Positions 8,884-18,123 of a stretch of 64,000 bases of DNA are shown here, one piece after another. Made by a program: the position numbers and the translations under genes. Source of the stretch: Pseudomonas trivialis (GTDB lineage: Bacteria > Pseudomonadota > Gammaproteobacteria > Pseudomonadales > Pseudomonadaceae); assembly GCF_001439805.1 (NCBI RefSeq), contig NZ_JYLK01000001.1:186001-250000 (forward strand), in the 5' to 3' direction. How positions within the stretch are numbered: the stretch's first letter is position 1; each line of letters opens with the position of its first letter. Under the pieces are notes generated by a model. The model saw only the letters and a program-made list of their open reading frames with translations, was not told the origin of the DNA and did not search any database.

Positions 8884-9291
8884 TCAGCTTTCCAGCCAGA
8901 CGTCCCGCGCCCAGTGCCACACCGATTCCCAGGTTTCTTCCTGGACCAGTTCTTCTTCAGCCGACCACAGCACCACGGTGCCGTCTTCCTCGACGCAGTA
9001 GTAGTCGTCGCCGTCCTGGCAGATCGGGATCAGGCTGCGGTCCACGCCGGCATCCCAGGCGTTGGCCGCCACGTCCGGCAGGTAGGTGTGCGATTGGGGG
9101 TCGGTGACGGTCACCGGCTCCAGGCTGCCGTACACCACGTCGCTGACGGTGAGCAGGAATTCGCGGAAGACGAACGGGATGTCGATGAACAGTTGTTCCT
9201 CGATTTCCACCAGTTGATCTTCGTCAGGCAGTTCCAGAGGAACCGGTACGGGCTCGTTGGCTTCACGCAATTGTTCGATGATTTCTTCCAC
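8884..9291 (-). CDS. SMI1/KNR4 (SUKH) family protein
   Basis: A 135-residue very acidic protein resembling the SUKH superfamily: IPFVFREFLLTVSDVVYG in the N-terminal half and DYYCVEEDGTVVLWSAEE in the second half. It starts at GTG (complement of 9289-9291), preceded by GAGGAT on the coding strand. SUKH proteins include immunity proteins of polymorphic toxins, but no toxin gene is adjacent, so it may be a housekeeping member. Cytoplasmic; partner unknown. Confidence 0.75.
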   Translation of the reverse strand: MEEIIEQLREANEPVPVPLELPDEDQLVEIEEQLFIDIPFVFREFLLTVSDVVYGSLEPVTVTDPQSHTYLPDVAANAWDAGVDRSLIPICQDGDDYYCVEEDGTVVLWSAEEELVQEETWESVWHWARDVWLES

Positions 9292-9374
9292 GGCCGGGAT
9301 CCTCTTGCTAGATGGCGCGGTTAATAGGGGCGTTTTATACAGTAGCTCGCTATAAGTGCAACCGTGAAATAGAA

Positions 9375-9396
9375 AACCCCGGACAAGTCCGGGGTT
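9375..9396 (-). terminator. Rho-independent terminator after the Tim44-like gene
   Basis: AACCCCGGAC-aa-GTCCGGGGTT, a perfect 10-bp stem with T-rich flanks on both strands, 31 bp after the stop of the minus-strand gene at 9427. Confidence 0.85.
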
Positions 9397-9426
9397 TTTA
9401 TTACCACATGCTCAAGCGTGCGGGTA

Positions 9427-10299
9427 TCAGCTGTTCTGACGGATACCGGCGACCAGCCATGGCTGGTTCTCGCCCTGCGGACGTTCCATGTTCCAGCTTT
9501 CGCTGAACGCCTCGCCCTGGTCGAAGCGCGAGGTCTTCGACACACCGCTGAAGGTCAGGGTGGCAATGGTCTTGTCGGCGCGATCATCCACACCGTCCAG
9601 CTGGACGCGCAGGTCGTCGATGTAGGTCGACTGGAACGCATCGCCAATCTCGGCACGTTCGCGCTTGAGGAACTCCAGCAGTTGCGGGGTCACGAACTCG
9701 GCGATCTTGTCCATTTCGTTGGCGTCCCAGTGCTGCTGCAGGGACTGGAAATGGCTGCGGGCCGCTTCGACGAAGCGCTCCTCGTTGAACCAGGCCGGTG
9801 CATTGATCACCGGACGGGCGGGAGCCTGGGCTGCCGAACCACCGAAGATCGAACCCATTGCCGCAGGCTTCTGCTCGAAGACTTCACGCTGCATCGGCGC
9901 GCCGGCCGGGGCGAGGTGCTCCTGCTGCTTGCGACGACGGGCGGCGATGAAGCGGAAGATTACAAAGGCGATGACCGCCAGGATCAGGATGTCGAAGATC
10001 TGCATGCCCTGGAAGCCGCCGCCCATGAACATGGAGGCCAGCAGGCCACCGGCTGCGATGCCGGCCAGAGGGCCGAGCCAGCGCGAAGCACCGCCGGCCT
10101 TGGCCGCCGCGCCTGCGGCACCTGCTGCGCCAGCAGTGGCTGCAGCGCCGCCGGCACCGGCGGATGGCGCCATTTGGCTGGTCTGGTGGGTCGGTGCCGC
10201 GCCCGAACTTTTGCCGCCACCGAAGCGTTTGGCGTTGGCGTCGATGCTCATCGTCAAACCGATGCACAACGCCATGGCGATGCTAAGAAAACGTTTCAT
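9427..10299 (-). CDS. Tim44-domain protein with signal peptide
   Basis: A 290-residue protein. Residues 1-23 form a signal peptide or anchor (MKRFLSIAMALCIGLTMS). An Ala/Gly/Ser-rich low-complexity stretch (about 30-95) leads to a second hydrophobic segment (about 110-130, FDILILAVIAFVIFRF), and a Tim44-like domain fills residues 150-290. In mitochondria Tim44 tethers import machinery; the role of the bacterial version is unclear but is probably envelope-associated. The start at 10299 was preferred over one 15 bp upstream because it begins the signal peptide. Confidence 0.83.
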   Translation of the reverse strand: MKRFLSIAMALCIGLTMSIDANAKRFGGGKSSGAAPTHQTSQMAPSAGAGGAAATAGAAGAAGAAAKAGGASRWLGPLAGIAAGGLLASMFMGGGFQGMQIFDILILAVIAFVIFRFIAARRRKQQEHLAPAGAPMQREVFEQKPAAMGSIFGGSAAQAPARPVINAPAWFNEERFVEAARSHFQSLQQHWDANEMDKIAEFVTPQLLEFLKRERAEIGDAFQSTYIDDLRVQLDGVDDRADKTIATLTFSGVSKTSRFDQGEAFSESWNMERPQGENQPWLVAGIRQNS

Positions 10300-10429
10300 A
10301 AAGGGAATTCCCATTTGTGGATTGCACGCGCGCCATGTTGCACAGGTGTTGTGGCAGTGGCTAGCGGCAGAGTGTTTCGGGCTTTTGCGTAGGACCTATT
10401 CCGAAGGGTCTGTAGGACTAATTACAGAT

Positions 10430-10466
10430 ATTGGCCCGCGCTCGTTAAAAACAAGGGCGGGCCAAT
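10430..10466. other. Inverted repeat downstream of uvrD
   Basis: ATTGGCCCGC (10430-10439) pairs with GCGGGCCAAT (10457-10466). It lies 23 bp beyond the uvrD stop in the direction of transcription. There is no T-run after the stem, so it may stabilise the 3' end or be a weak terminator. Confidence 0.5.
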
Positions 10467-10488
10467 AACCTTCATGCAGGCAAATGTG

Positions 10489-12672
10489 TCAGACAGCCTC
10501 GAGCTTGGCGTAACCCATCATCAGCCACTTGCTGCCTTCGGCGAAGTTCACCTGTACCCGTGCCTGGGCGCCGGCACCCTCGAAGTTGAGGATCACCCCT
10601 TCGCCGAAAATCGAATGCCGCACCTGCTGGCCCAGACTGAACTGGGTTTCGGGGATCTCCGAGCCTGCAAACAGGGTGCTGCTGTTCTGCTGCTGGCCAC
10701 CGCCGAACGGGCGGCTGACGCTGTTGGACAGGCGCACTTCCTGGATCAGTCCCTTCGGCACTTCACGTACGAAGCGCGACACCTTGTTGTAGGTCTCGCT
10801 GCCGTACAGGCGTCGGGTCTCGGCGTAGGTCATCACCAGGTTCTGCATCGCCCGGGTGATGCCCACATAGGCCAGGCGGCGTTCTTCCTCAAGGCGACCC
10901 GGCTCTTCCAGGCTCATCTTGTGCGGGAACAGGCCTTCTTCCATGCCCACCAGGAACACATACGGAAACTCCAGGCCCTTGGCGCTGTGCAAGGTCATCA
11001 GTTGGACGCTGTCTTCATGCTCGTCGGCCTGGGTATCACCGGCCTCCAATGAGGCATGGCCGAGGAACGCGGCGAGCGGTGTAAGGTCTTCTTCGGTCTC
11101 GGCGTTTTCGAACGCCCTGGCGGCGCTGACCAGTTCCTCAAGGTTTTCTACCCGGGCCTGGCCTTTCTCGCCTTTTTCCGCTTCGTGATAGGCGATCAGC
11201 CCGGACTGTTCGATCACGGTCTGGGTCATCAGGTGCAGGGGCATTTCCATGCACTTGGCGGCGAGGTTGTCGATCAACTCGACAAACCCGCCCAACGCCC
11301 CGGCAGCGCGGCCGGTCAGGCCTTTGTTGGCGATGAGCAGGCGCATGGCTTCCCACATCGACACATCCGCATGGCGGGCGTGTTCGCGGATCGCCTCGAC
11401 GGTCTTCTCGCCGATGCCACGCGCTGGCACGTTGATCACCCGTTCCAGCGCGGCATCGTTGCCACGGCCCTCCAGCAGACGCAGGTAGGCCATGGCGTTC
11501 TTGATTTCCGCGCGCTCGAAGAAGCGCTGACCGCCATAGATGCGATAGGGGATGCGCTCGCGCAGCAACGCTTCTTCCAGCACCCGCGATTGGGCGTTGG
11601 AGCGGTACAGAATGGCGATGTCGCTGCGCGCCAGGCCGGTTTTCAATGCGCTTTCAATGGTTTCCACCACATAGCGCGCTTCATCGTGCTCGTTGAACGC
11701 GGCGTACAGGTTGATCGCTTCACCTTCGCCGCCGTCGGTCCACAGCTCCTTGCCCATGCGCCCGGTGTTGTTGGCGATCAAGGCGTTGGCGGCCTTGAGG
11801 ATGCCGGCGGTGGAGCGGTAGTTCTGCTCCAGGCGGATGGTGATCGCGTCCGGGAAGTCATCGGAGTACTGGTAGATGTTCTCGATTTTCGCGCCGCGCC
11901 AGCCATAGATCGACTGGTCGTCGTCGCCCACTACCATCAGGCTGTCGCCGCCCTTGGCCAGCAGGCGCAACCAGGCGTACTGCACGGCGTTGGTGTCCTG
12001 GAACTCGTCCACCAGAATGTGGCGAAAGCGTTTCTGGTAATGCGCCAGCAGGCCCGGGTTGTCGCGCCACAGGTCAAGGGCGCGCAACAGCAATTCGGAG
12101 AAGTCGATCACCCCGGCACGCAGGCAGGCGGCCTCGTAGGCTTCATAAACGCTGCGCATGGTGGCCAGGAACAGATCGCCGCTGGCCTGAATATGCTGCG
12201 GGCGCAGGCCTTCGTCCTTCTGGCCGTTGATAAACCACTGCGCCTGGCGTGCGGGCCAGCGCTGTTCGTCAAGGCCCAGCTCGCGCATCACCCGCTTGAC
12301 CAGGCGTTGCTGGTCGTCGCTGTCGAGGATCTGGAAGGACTGGCTCAGGCCCGCTTCCTGCCAGTGCGCGCGCAACAGGCGGTGCGCCAGGCCGTGGAAG
12401 GTGCCCACCCACATGCCAGCCGGGCTGATGCCCATCAACTGCTCGATGCGGTGGCGCATCTCGGCAGCCGCCTTGTTGGTGAAGGTCACCGAGAGGATGG
12501 AGTGCGGCGACGCGTTCTCGACCTGGATCAACCAGGCGATACGGTGCACCAGCACTCGGGTTTTACCGGAGCCAGCACCGGCCAGGACCAACTGACGGCC
12601 AACGGGGGCGGCTACGGCCTGGCGTTGGGCGTCGTTGAGGGAGTTCAGCAGAAGGGAGAGATCATCGCGCAT
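10489..12672 (-). CDS. uvrD: DNA helicase II UvrD
   Basis: A 727-residue SF1A 3'-5' helicase, close to the 720-728 residues usual for UvrD. Visible motifs: Walker A AGAGSGKTRVL (about residues 31-41), motif Ia VTFTNKAAAEM, motif II DEFQDTN, QSIYGWRGA (motif III), and motif V/VI in LMTLHSAKGLEFPYV and RLAYVGITRA. It unwinds DNA in nucleotide excision and mismatch repair and removes RecA. The C-terminal Tudor-like end (GAGAQARVQVNFAEGSKWLMMGYAKLEAV region) is present. It faces away from the GGDEF-EAL gene at 12949; the 276 bp between hold no obvious element. Confidence 0.96.
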   Translation of the reverse strand: MRDDLSLLLNSLNDAQRQAVAAPVGRQLVLAGAGSGKTRVLVHRIAWLIQVENASPHSILSVTFTNKAAAEMRHRIEQLMGISPAGMWVGTFHGLAHRLLRAHWQEAGLSQSFQILDSDDQQRLVKRVMRELGLDEQRWPARQAQWFINGQKDEGLRPQHIQASGDLFLATMRSVYEAYEAACLRAGVIDFSELLLRALDLWRDNPGLLAHYQKRFRHILVDEFQDTNAVQYAWLRLLAKGGDSLMVVGDDDQSIYGWRGAKIENIYQYSDDFPDAITIRLEQNYRSTAGILKAANALIANNTGRMGKELWTDGGEGEAINLYAAFNEHDEARYVVETIESALKTGLARSDIAILYRSNAQSRVLEEALLRERIPYRIYGGQRFFERAEIKNAMAYLRLLEGRGNDAALERVINVPARGIGEKTVEAIREHARHADVSMWEAMRLLIANKGLTGRAAGALGGFVELIDNLAAKCMEMPLHLMTQTVIEQSGLIAYHEAEKGEKGQARVENLEELVSAARAFENAETEEDLTPLAAFLGHASLEAGDTQADEHEDSVQLMTLHSAKGLEFPYVFLVGMEEGLFPHKMSLEEPGRLEEERRLAYVGITRAMQNLVMTYAETRRLYGSETYNKVSRFVREVPKGLIQEVRLSNSVSRPFGGGQQQNSSTLFAGSEIPETQFSLGQQVRHSIFGEGVILNFEGAGAQARVQVNFAEGSKWLMMGYAKLEAV

Positions 12673-12948
12673 CGACGCATTCTAGGGTGCCGGGGGGAGT
12701 CGGGCAAATCCCAATGCCGCCCGGTCGACGGAAAACCCGCGTCGCGCTGCTGCCCGGTAAATATTCTTTCGCTCGGGATGACCGGTAAGTCATGGCCACA
12801 GCCCGCGCGGCGTCTCGCTGAAGGCCGCAGGGCCCCAGCTATGCGCGCCAATGGCCGGTGATTTTAATCACACTGGGCGGTTTGGCCTGGGCACTTGCTT
12901 GTGTATGCTCCGCGAACGTTCGGGCTCACCATTCTAAGAACATCGCCT

Positions 12949-15822
12949 ATGACCCTCAGCACTGACCTGTCTGGCCTCACGGCCGCGCCCGCGCAGGTTA
13001 TCCGCAAGCACTACGCCACCGAGATGGCGGTCGAGCGCACACGCCTGCTTTATCAGGGCTCGCTGCTGCCGACCTTATTGATGTTGGTGAATGGTCTGGT
13101 CTGTGCCTGGCTGCTGTGGAACCCCCGGCAATACCTGCTCGACAGCCTCTGGATGGTCTGGTTGCTCGCCCTGGTGGCGATGCGCGTGATCCAGGTGGCG
13201 GCATTTGATTCGGCGATGCCCAGTCGGCAGGCGCAACCCGTGTGGCGGCGCATGTTCATGCTCGGCTCGGCGGTCAGCGGCCTGACCCTGGCCATCGCCG
13301 CCATCGCTTTGGTGCCCAAGGACAGCTTCATGCAGCAGGCCTGGGTGTTCGGTCTGCTCGGGGCGGCCACCTTGTCGGCCAGCGTGGCCTATGCCGTGAG
13401 TCTGTCGGCATTCCTGTCGTTTGCCTTGCCGTGCCTGGTGCCGGCCATCGCCTATCTGTTCTGGGACGGCGCGGCGCAGCAGCGTGGCTGGGCCGTGCTC
13501 GGGCTGATTCTGCTGGCATCGCTCAGCCTGGTCGCCTGGCAGGTCAACCGCCTGATCCAGCGCGGGCTGGTGCGGCGCTTCCAGAACCAGGCCTTGATCG
13601 AACACCTGCAACAGGCCCGGCAGCGCAGCGAGCAGCTCAATCAGGACCTGGTGCGCGAAGTCGAGCAGCGGCGCAAGGTCGAACAGGACCTGCGCGAGGC
13701 ACAAATCGGCTTGCAGGACCGCGTGGCGCAGCGCAGCCAGGAACTCGATGCCGCCAGCCTTGCCCTGAATAAAAGCGAAGAGCGCCTGGCCATGGCCCTG
13801 CAAGCCAGCGAATTGGGCCTGTGGGACTGGAACCTGCAGACCGACGAAGTCCACCACTCTCAGCTCAAGGAGTTGTTCGGCCTGGAGCCTGAGTACATGA
13901 CGGCCATGCTCAGTCATCTCAGGCCGCGCCTGCACCCCGAGGATCTGCCGTTGCTCAAGCGCGCGCTGGTGGATCACCTCAAGGGCCGCAGCGAGGACTA
14001 TCAGGTGCAATACCGCGTGCGCCACGGCGATGGCCACTGGGTGTGGATCGAAGACCGTGGCCGCGCGGTGGAGCATTCAGCCAGCGGGCGCGTGACGCGC
14101 ATGCTCGGCACGCGCCGTGACATCAGTGCCGAAAAGGTCCTTGAAGAGCAGCAGCGGCTGGCCTCGACGGTGTTTGAGGCCGCCAGCGAAGGCATCGTGA
14201 TCCTTGACCCGAATTACGCGCTGATCGCCGTCAACCAGGCCTTCAGCCGGGTCACCGGCTTTGATATTGATGACATGCTCGGCCGCAACGTCGTGGAGCT
14301 GCCCTGCAGCCGCGACGCTCGACGTCACTTCCCGCTGATCCATCAGGCGCTGCTCAGCCATGGCACCTGGCAAGGTGAGCTGGTGGAAACGCGCAAGAAC
14401 GGCGAGTTGTACCCGCAATGGCTGCAACTGAACGTGGTGCGCGATGTTCGTGGCAACGTCAGCCATATTGTGGGCTTCTTCGCCGATCTGTCCGCCAGAC
14501 GTGAGTCGGAGGAGCGCATGCGCTATCTCACTCACTACGACGAATTGACCGGGTTGGCCAACCGCTCGCTGTTTCGCGAGCGGCTGCGCGAGGCGCACCA
14601 GCGGGTGCGTCAGGGCGGCCGCAGCCTGGCGCTGCTGCATATCAACCTGGACCGTTTCAAGTTGCTCAACGATAGCCTGGGCCATGAAGTGGCCGACCAG
14701 TTGTTGCAGAAGATGGCGCGGCGCTTGATCAATGCCTTGCCCGAGGCCGACACCATCGCGCGCCTGTCCGGTGACGAATTCGCCGTGCTGTTTGATGCCT
14801 ACGGCAACCTCTCCAGCCTGGCGCGGGTGGCCACGCGATTATTGGCCAAGCTGCGCGTGCCGGTCACGGTGGAGGGGCATGAATTGGTGGTCAGCGCCTC
14901 AATGGGGGTCAGCCTGTTGCCGGATAACGCGCGGGAAATTTCCGCTCTGGTCAGCCAATCGAATATGGCCATGCAACACGCCAAGCACCTGGGCGGCAAT
15001 AACTTCCAGTTCTATACCGACAGTCTGCAAGCCAGCACCCTGGAGCGTCTGCAACTGGAAAATCACCTGCGCAAGGCTATCGACGAGCGCCAGCTCACGG
15101 TGTTTTACCAGCCCAAGCTGTGCCTGGTCAGCGGCACGCTCAATGCAGCCGAAGCCCTGGTGCGTTGGGAACATCCGCAGTGGGGCATGGTGCCGCCGGG
15201 GGATTTTATCGGTCTGGCCGAAGAGACCGGCCTGATTGTGCCGCTGGGCGAGTTCGTGCTGCGCCAGGCCTGCTGGCAGGCCTGTGAGTGGCAGCGCCAG
15301 GGGCTGGCGCCGATCCGGGTGTCGGTGAACCTGTCGGTGCATCAGTTGCGCCAGGGCAAGCTGGTCAGCCTGGTGCGCCAGGTGCTTGAAGAAACCGGCC
15401 TGGACCCGCAGTACCTGGAGCTGGAGCTGACGGAAAGCCAGTTGCTCGACAGCGTCGAGCACATCATCGCCACCTTCCAGCAACTGCGCGACCTGGGGGT
15501 AAAGCTGGCCATCGACGATTTTGGTACCGGCTATTCGTCCCTGAGCTACCTCAAGCGCATCCCCGTGGACTACGTGAAGATCGACCAGACCTTTATTCGG
15601 GGGCTGGGACAGGGGCGCGAAGACGCGGCCATCACCCGCGCAATCATCGCCATGGCCCACGGCCTGGCGCTCAAGGTGGTGGCCGAAGGCGTGGAAGATC
15701 AGCAGCAGCTGGATTTCCTGCGCGCGCAACAGTGCGACGAGGTGCAGGGCTACCTGATCAGCCGGCCGATCCCGGCCGCACAGTTCGCGCAATTGTTACG
15801 CGAGAATGCGGATTTTCCTTAA
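12949..15822 (+). CDS. PAS-PAS-GGDEF-EAL c-di-GMP signalling protein
   Basis: A 957-residue inner-membrane protein. Order: about five to six N-terminal transmembrane helices (residues 35-200), a coiled coil (210-275), two PAS domains (about 285-400 and 405-520), GGDEF (530-685) and EAL (700-950). The GGDEF signature reads SGDEF (RLSGDEFAVLF), while the EAL domain keeps EALVRW, the NLS region, and DDFGTGYSSL with Lys-containing VKIDQTFI. The phosphodiesterase is therefore probably active; the cyclase half could be active or act as a GTP sensor. The ATG at 12949 was chosen over one 54 bp upstream, which adds polar sequence. Its position after uvrD matches the P. aeruginosa PA5442 locus. Confidence 0.9.
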   Translation: MTLSTDLSGLTAAPAQVIRKHYATEMAVERTRLLYQGSLLPTLLMLVNGLVCAWLLWNPRQYLLDSLWMVWLLALVAMRVIQVAAFDSAMPSRQAQPVWRRMFMLGSAVSGLTLAIAAIALVPKDSFMQQAWVFGLLGAATLSASVAYAVSLSAFLSFALPCLVPAIAYLFWDGAAQQRGWAVLGLILLASLSLVAWQVNRLIQRGLVRRFQNQALIEHLQQARQRSEQLNQDLVREVEQRRKVEQDLREAQIGLQDRVAQRSQELDAASLALNKSEERLAMALQASELGLWDWNLQTDEVHHSQLKELFGLEPEYMTAMLSHLRPRLHPEDLPLLKRALVDHLKGRSEDYQVQYRVRHGDGHWVWIEDRGRAVEHSASGRVTRMLGTRRDISAEKVLEEQQRLASTVFEAASEGIVILDPNYALIAVNQAFSRVTGFDIDDMLGRNVVELPCSRDARRHFPLIHQALLSHGTWQGELVETRKNGELYPQWLQLNVVRDVRGNVSHIVGFFADLSARRESEERMRYLTHYDELTGLANRSLFRERLREAHQRVRQGGRSLALLHINLDRFKLLNDSLGHEVADQLLQKMARRLINALPEADTIARLSGDEFAVLFDAYGNLSSLARVATRLLAKLRVPVTVEGHELVVSASMGVSLLPDNAREISALVSQSNMAMQHAKHLGGNNFQFYTDSLQASTLERLQLENHLRKAIDERQLTVFYQPKLCLVSGTLNAAEALVRWEHPQWGMVPPGDFIGLAEETGLIVPLGEFVLRQACWQACEWQRQGLAPIRVSVNLSVHQLRQGKLVSLVRQVLEETGLDPQYLELELTESQLLDSVEHIIATFQQLRDLGVKLAIDDFGTGYSSLSYLKRIPVDYVKIDQTFIRGLGQGREDAAITRAIIAMAHGLALKVVAEGVEDQQQLDFLRAQQCDEVQGYLISRPIPAAQFAQLLRENADFP

Positions 15823-15921
15823 CGACGCTGGGGCCGCCGTTGTTGCTACATGGTGTCTGGCCTTGAATTCAAGGGGGAAGAAGGCGATTTAGTAAAGGAT
15901 CACGCGGGCAAAACGGCAATT

Positions 15922-15940
15922 CTTGTAGTATAACTACAAG
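15922..15940. promoter_or_regulatory. Palindromic operator for the RpiR-family regulator
   Basis: CTTGTAGT-ata-ACTACAAG, an 8-bp-arm inverted repeat 45 bp before the start at 15985. It overlaps a possible -10 (TATAAC, 15929-15934). It contains TTGT and ACAA half-sites like those described for HexR, so autoregulation is likely. Confidence 0.6.
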
Positions 15941-15984
15941 CTTGCTACATCCCTGGCATCTGCCAATAACAAGAGTCCTGCCCT

Positions 15985-16851
15985 GTGAACCTGTTGCAAC
16001 ATATCGCCCAGTCGCGCCACCTGTTACGCAAATCGGAACTCAAGGTTGCCGATCACGTGCTGCTTGACCCTGCGGCCGTGATGCACAGTTCCATGGCCGA
16101 CCTGGCCCACAGCGTGGGCATCAGCGAGCCGACCATCGTGCGCTTCTGCCGCGCCATCGGTTGCTCGGGGTTCCAGGACCTGAAACTCAAGCTGGCCCAG
16201 AGCCTGGCTGCCGGTGCGAGTTTTGGCCAGTTTGCGATCCACGAAGACGATTCGGTCGCCGACTACAGCCTCAAGATTTTTGACACCACTCTGCATACCC
16301 TGATGGAAGTGCGCGAGAAGCTCGACCCGGTGGAGCTGCAAAAGGCCGTGACCGCCATGTCCCAGGCCCAGCGCGTGGAGTTCTATGGTTTTGGCGCCTC
16401 GGGTGCCGTGGCGGCCGACGCCCAGCACAAATTCTTCCGCTTGCTGCTCACCGCAGCCGCCTACAGCGACCCGCACATGCAGGCGATGTCGGCGGTGACC
16501 TTGAAGCCTACCGACGTGGCCATCTGCATTTCCCAGTCCGGCCGCTCCAAAGACCTGCTGATCACCGCCAACCTGGTGCGCGAAAGCGGCGCCTCACTGA
16601 TCACCCTGTGCCCGAGTCAGACGCCATTGGCGGAACTGTCCACGGTCAATCTGGCGATCGATGTGCACGAAGACACCGAAATCTATACGCCGCTGACCTC
16701 GCGCATCGCCCACCTGGTGGTAATCGACGTACTCGCCATGGGCGTTGCCATGGCGCGCGGACCGAGCCTGGTCAACCACCTCAAGAGCGTGAAGCGCAGC
16801 TTGCGCAGCCTGCGGTTGTCGCCCAAGTCGGTCAAAGCTCTCGACGACTGA
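15985..16851 (+). CDS. HexR-like RpiR/MurR family transcriptional regulator
   Basis: A 288-residue regulator with an N-terminal HTH_6 domain (residues 1-77; SMADLAHSVGISEPTIVRFCRAIG is the helix-turn-helix region) and a SIS sugar-phosphate isomerase domain (about 120-260; FYGFGASGAVAADAQHKFFR and ISQSGRSKDLL). It starts at GTG. It resembles HexR but lies by pycR/pycAB rather than zwf, so it is probably the HexR paralog seen at this locus in other pseudomonads (P. aeruginosa PA5438). SIS domains of this type sense sugar phosphates such as KDPG. Likely control of central carbon flux; the effector is not known to me. Confidence 0.88.
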   Translation: MNLLQHIAQSRHLLRKSELKVADHVLLDPAAVMHSSMADLAHSVGISEPTIVRFCRAIGCSGFQDLKLKLAQSLAAGASFGQFAIHEDDSVADYSLKIFDTTLHTLMEVREKLDPVELQKAVTAMSQAQRVEFYGFGASGAVAADAQHKFFRLLLTAAAYSDPHMQAMSAVTLKPTDVAICISQSGRSKDLLITANLVRESGASLITLCPSQTPLAELSTVNLAIDVHEDTEIYTPLTSRIAHLVVIDVLAMGVAMARGPSLVNHLKSVKRSLRSLRLSPKSVKALDD

Positions 16852-16873
16852 TTCAAGGTCGCACGCGATCAAC

Positions 16874-16891
16874 ATGTGGGAGGGGGCTTGC
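16874..16891 (+). repeat. Single REP sequence
   Basis: ATGTGGGAGGGGGCTTGC, a solitary member of the REP family found at 6084 and 8758, 22 bp after the RpiR gene. No inverted partner is visible. Confidence 0.7.
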
Positions 16892-16986
16892 ATCTGCTGC
16901 GTGCCCAAAATCTTCATCAGGCTGTCATCGCCGCGTCATCCCCCAGGACCATCCTGAGCTCCCGTACTCGCATTGGGAGACTCGAA

Positions 16987-17184
16987 ATGGCCCGGCACTA
17001 CGAAGAAAGCAGCAGCTCCGTCAAAACCCGTCGTCAGCAGGAAGACCAGCGTCGCATGGCGTTCCGTCGCGCAATCGAAGACCGTTGTGACCAGCGTCAA
17101 CTGCTGCAAAGCATCAGTGATTATCCGGAACTGCATTGGCAGGCACCCGCGGCCGCCCAGCGAAACGCTCAGCCAGCACGCTGA
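16987..17184 (+). CDS. Small basic protein of unknown function
   Basis: A 65-residue, highly charged protein (MARHYEESSSSVKTRRQQED..., then RRAIEDRCDQRQLL). A good SD (GGGAGA, 16975-16980) precedes the ATG. It resembles small conserved Pseudomonas proteins, possibly the PA3496 family of putative envelope-integrity proteins, but I hold that loosely. Its last 71 bp overlap the 3' end of pycR on the other strand, and the C-terminal residues (AAAQRNAQPAR) look read-through-like, so its ancestral stop may have been earlier. Confidence 0.6.
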   Translation: MARHYEESSSSVKTRRQQEDQRRMAFRRAIEDRCDQRQLLQSISDYPELHWQAPAAAQRNAQPAR

Positions 17185-18088
17185 TCTGCAACCGCTCGCC
17201 GCGGATAAAGCCCAGGAAGGCATGGGCCACCGGTGACAGGCGTTTGGCCTTGGCCTGCACCAGGCACCAGCTGCGGTACAGCGGCAGTTCTTCCACCGGC
17301 AGCTCCTTGAGCCCGCCGGTGGCCAGTTCCATGTTGACCGCATGGCGCGTCAGCAGCGCCACGCCGAGCCCGGCGCACACGCATTCGCGTTGCGCCTCGG
17401 CCGAAGCCACTTCCACCGTCTGGGTGAAGTGCACGCGTTTTTCCTTGAAATACTCCTCACAGGCCATCCGCGTGCCGGAGCCCGGTTCGCGCAGCAGCAG
17501 CGTGTAAGGTTCCAGGTCCTGCAGGCGCAGCGGGCCCTTGAGGCTCAACGGATGGTCCGGTGGCGCCACCGCCACAATCGGGTTGTTGAGGAAGGGCAGG
17601 AATTCCAGGCCCATGTCCTGGGGCACCATGGACATGATCACCAAATCGTCGCGGTTGTCCGACAGCCTGCGAATCACCTGTGCGCGGTTTACCACCGTGA
17701 GGTGCAGTTGCACGTCAGGATGCTGGCGTTTGAAAGCTGCGAACAGGTGCGGCACGAAGTACTTGGCGCTGGACTCCACCGCCAGTTTCAACTGGCCTTG
17801 CAGCGACCCCTGCATGTCCGACAATTGCATATCGAGGTTTTCCAGGCGCCCGAATATATCGCGGCTGGCCCGCTGCAGGGCTTCGGCGGCCTCGGTCATG
17901 TAGAGCTTTTTGCCGACATAATCGAATAACGGCTGACCGATCAGCTCTTCAAGCTGGCGGATTTGCAGGCTCACGGCCGGTTGCGTGAGGGACATTTCCT
18001 CGGCCGCCCGGCTGTAGGACCGCAGATCACACACCTCATTGAAGATTTGCAGCTGACGCAATGTCAGTCGCATCAATGACTTACGCAT
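17114..18088 (-). CDS. pycR: LysR-family regulator PycR
   Basis: A 324-residue LysR-type regulator: winged HTH at residues 8-67 (LRQLQIFNEVCDLRSYSRAAEEMSLTQPAVS is the recognition region, positions 9-39) and a LysR_substrate domain from about 95 to 300. It is divergent from pycA with a 194-bp gap, the arrangement of PycR (PA5437) in P. aeruginosa, which regulates the pyruvate carboxylase genes. The start at 18088 was kept, though a Met five codons later is possible. Convergent 71-bp overlap with the small gene at 16987. Confidence 0.88.
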   Translation of the reverse strand: MRKSLMRLTLRQLQIFNEVCDLRSYSRAAEEMSLTQPAVSLQIRQLEELIGQPLFDYVGKKLYMTEAAEALQRASRDIFGRLENLDMQLSDMQGSLQGQLKLAVESSAKYFVPHLFAAFKRQHPDVQLHLTVVNRAQVIRRLSDNRDDLVIMSMVPQDMGLEFLPFLNNPIVAVAPPDHPLSLKGPLRLQDLEPYTLLLREPGSGTRMACEEYFKEKRVHFTQTVEVASAEAQRECVCAGLGVALLTRHAVNMELATGGLKELPVEELPLYRSWCLVQAKAKRLSPVAHAFLGFIRGERLQISVLAERFAGRPRVPANAVPDNH

Positions 18089-18123
18089 TATCGAATATCT
18101 CCTGCCAGCCCGAGTACATCGAC

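Noticed and set aside
8884..9291. SUKH protein as immunity gene of a local toxin
   Set aside because: No toxin gene lies beside it; neighbours are an antiporter and a Tim44-like protein. Left as a family assignment only.
11056..12861. A 601-codon plus-strand frame opposite uvrD
   Set aside because: UvrD helicase motifs are complete on the minus strand; this is a shadow.
15985..16851. Naming the RpiR-type regulator hexR
   Set aside because: It resembles HexR, but the true hexR is usually beside zwf; here the context is pycR/pycAB, so a paralog is more likely.
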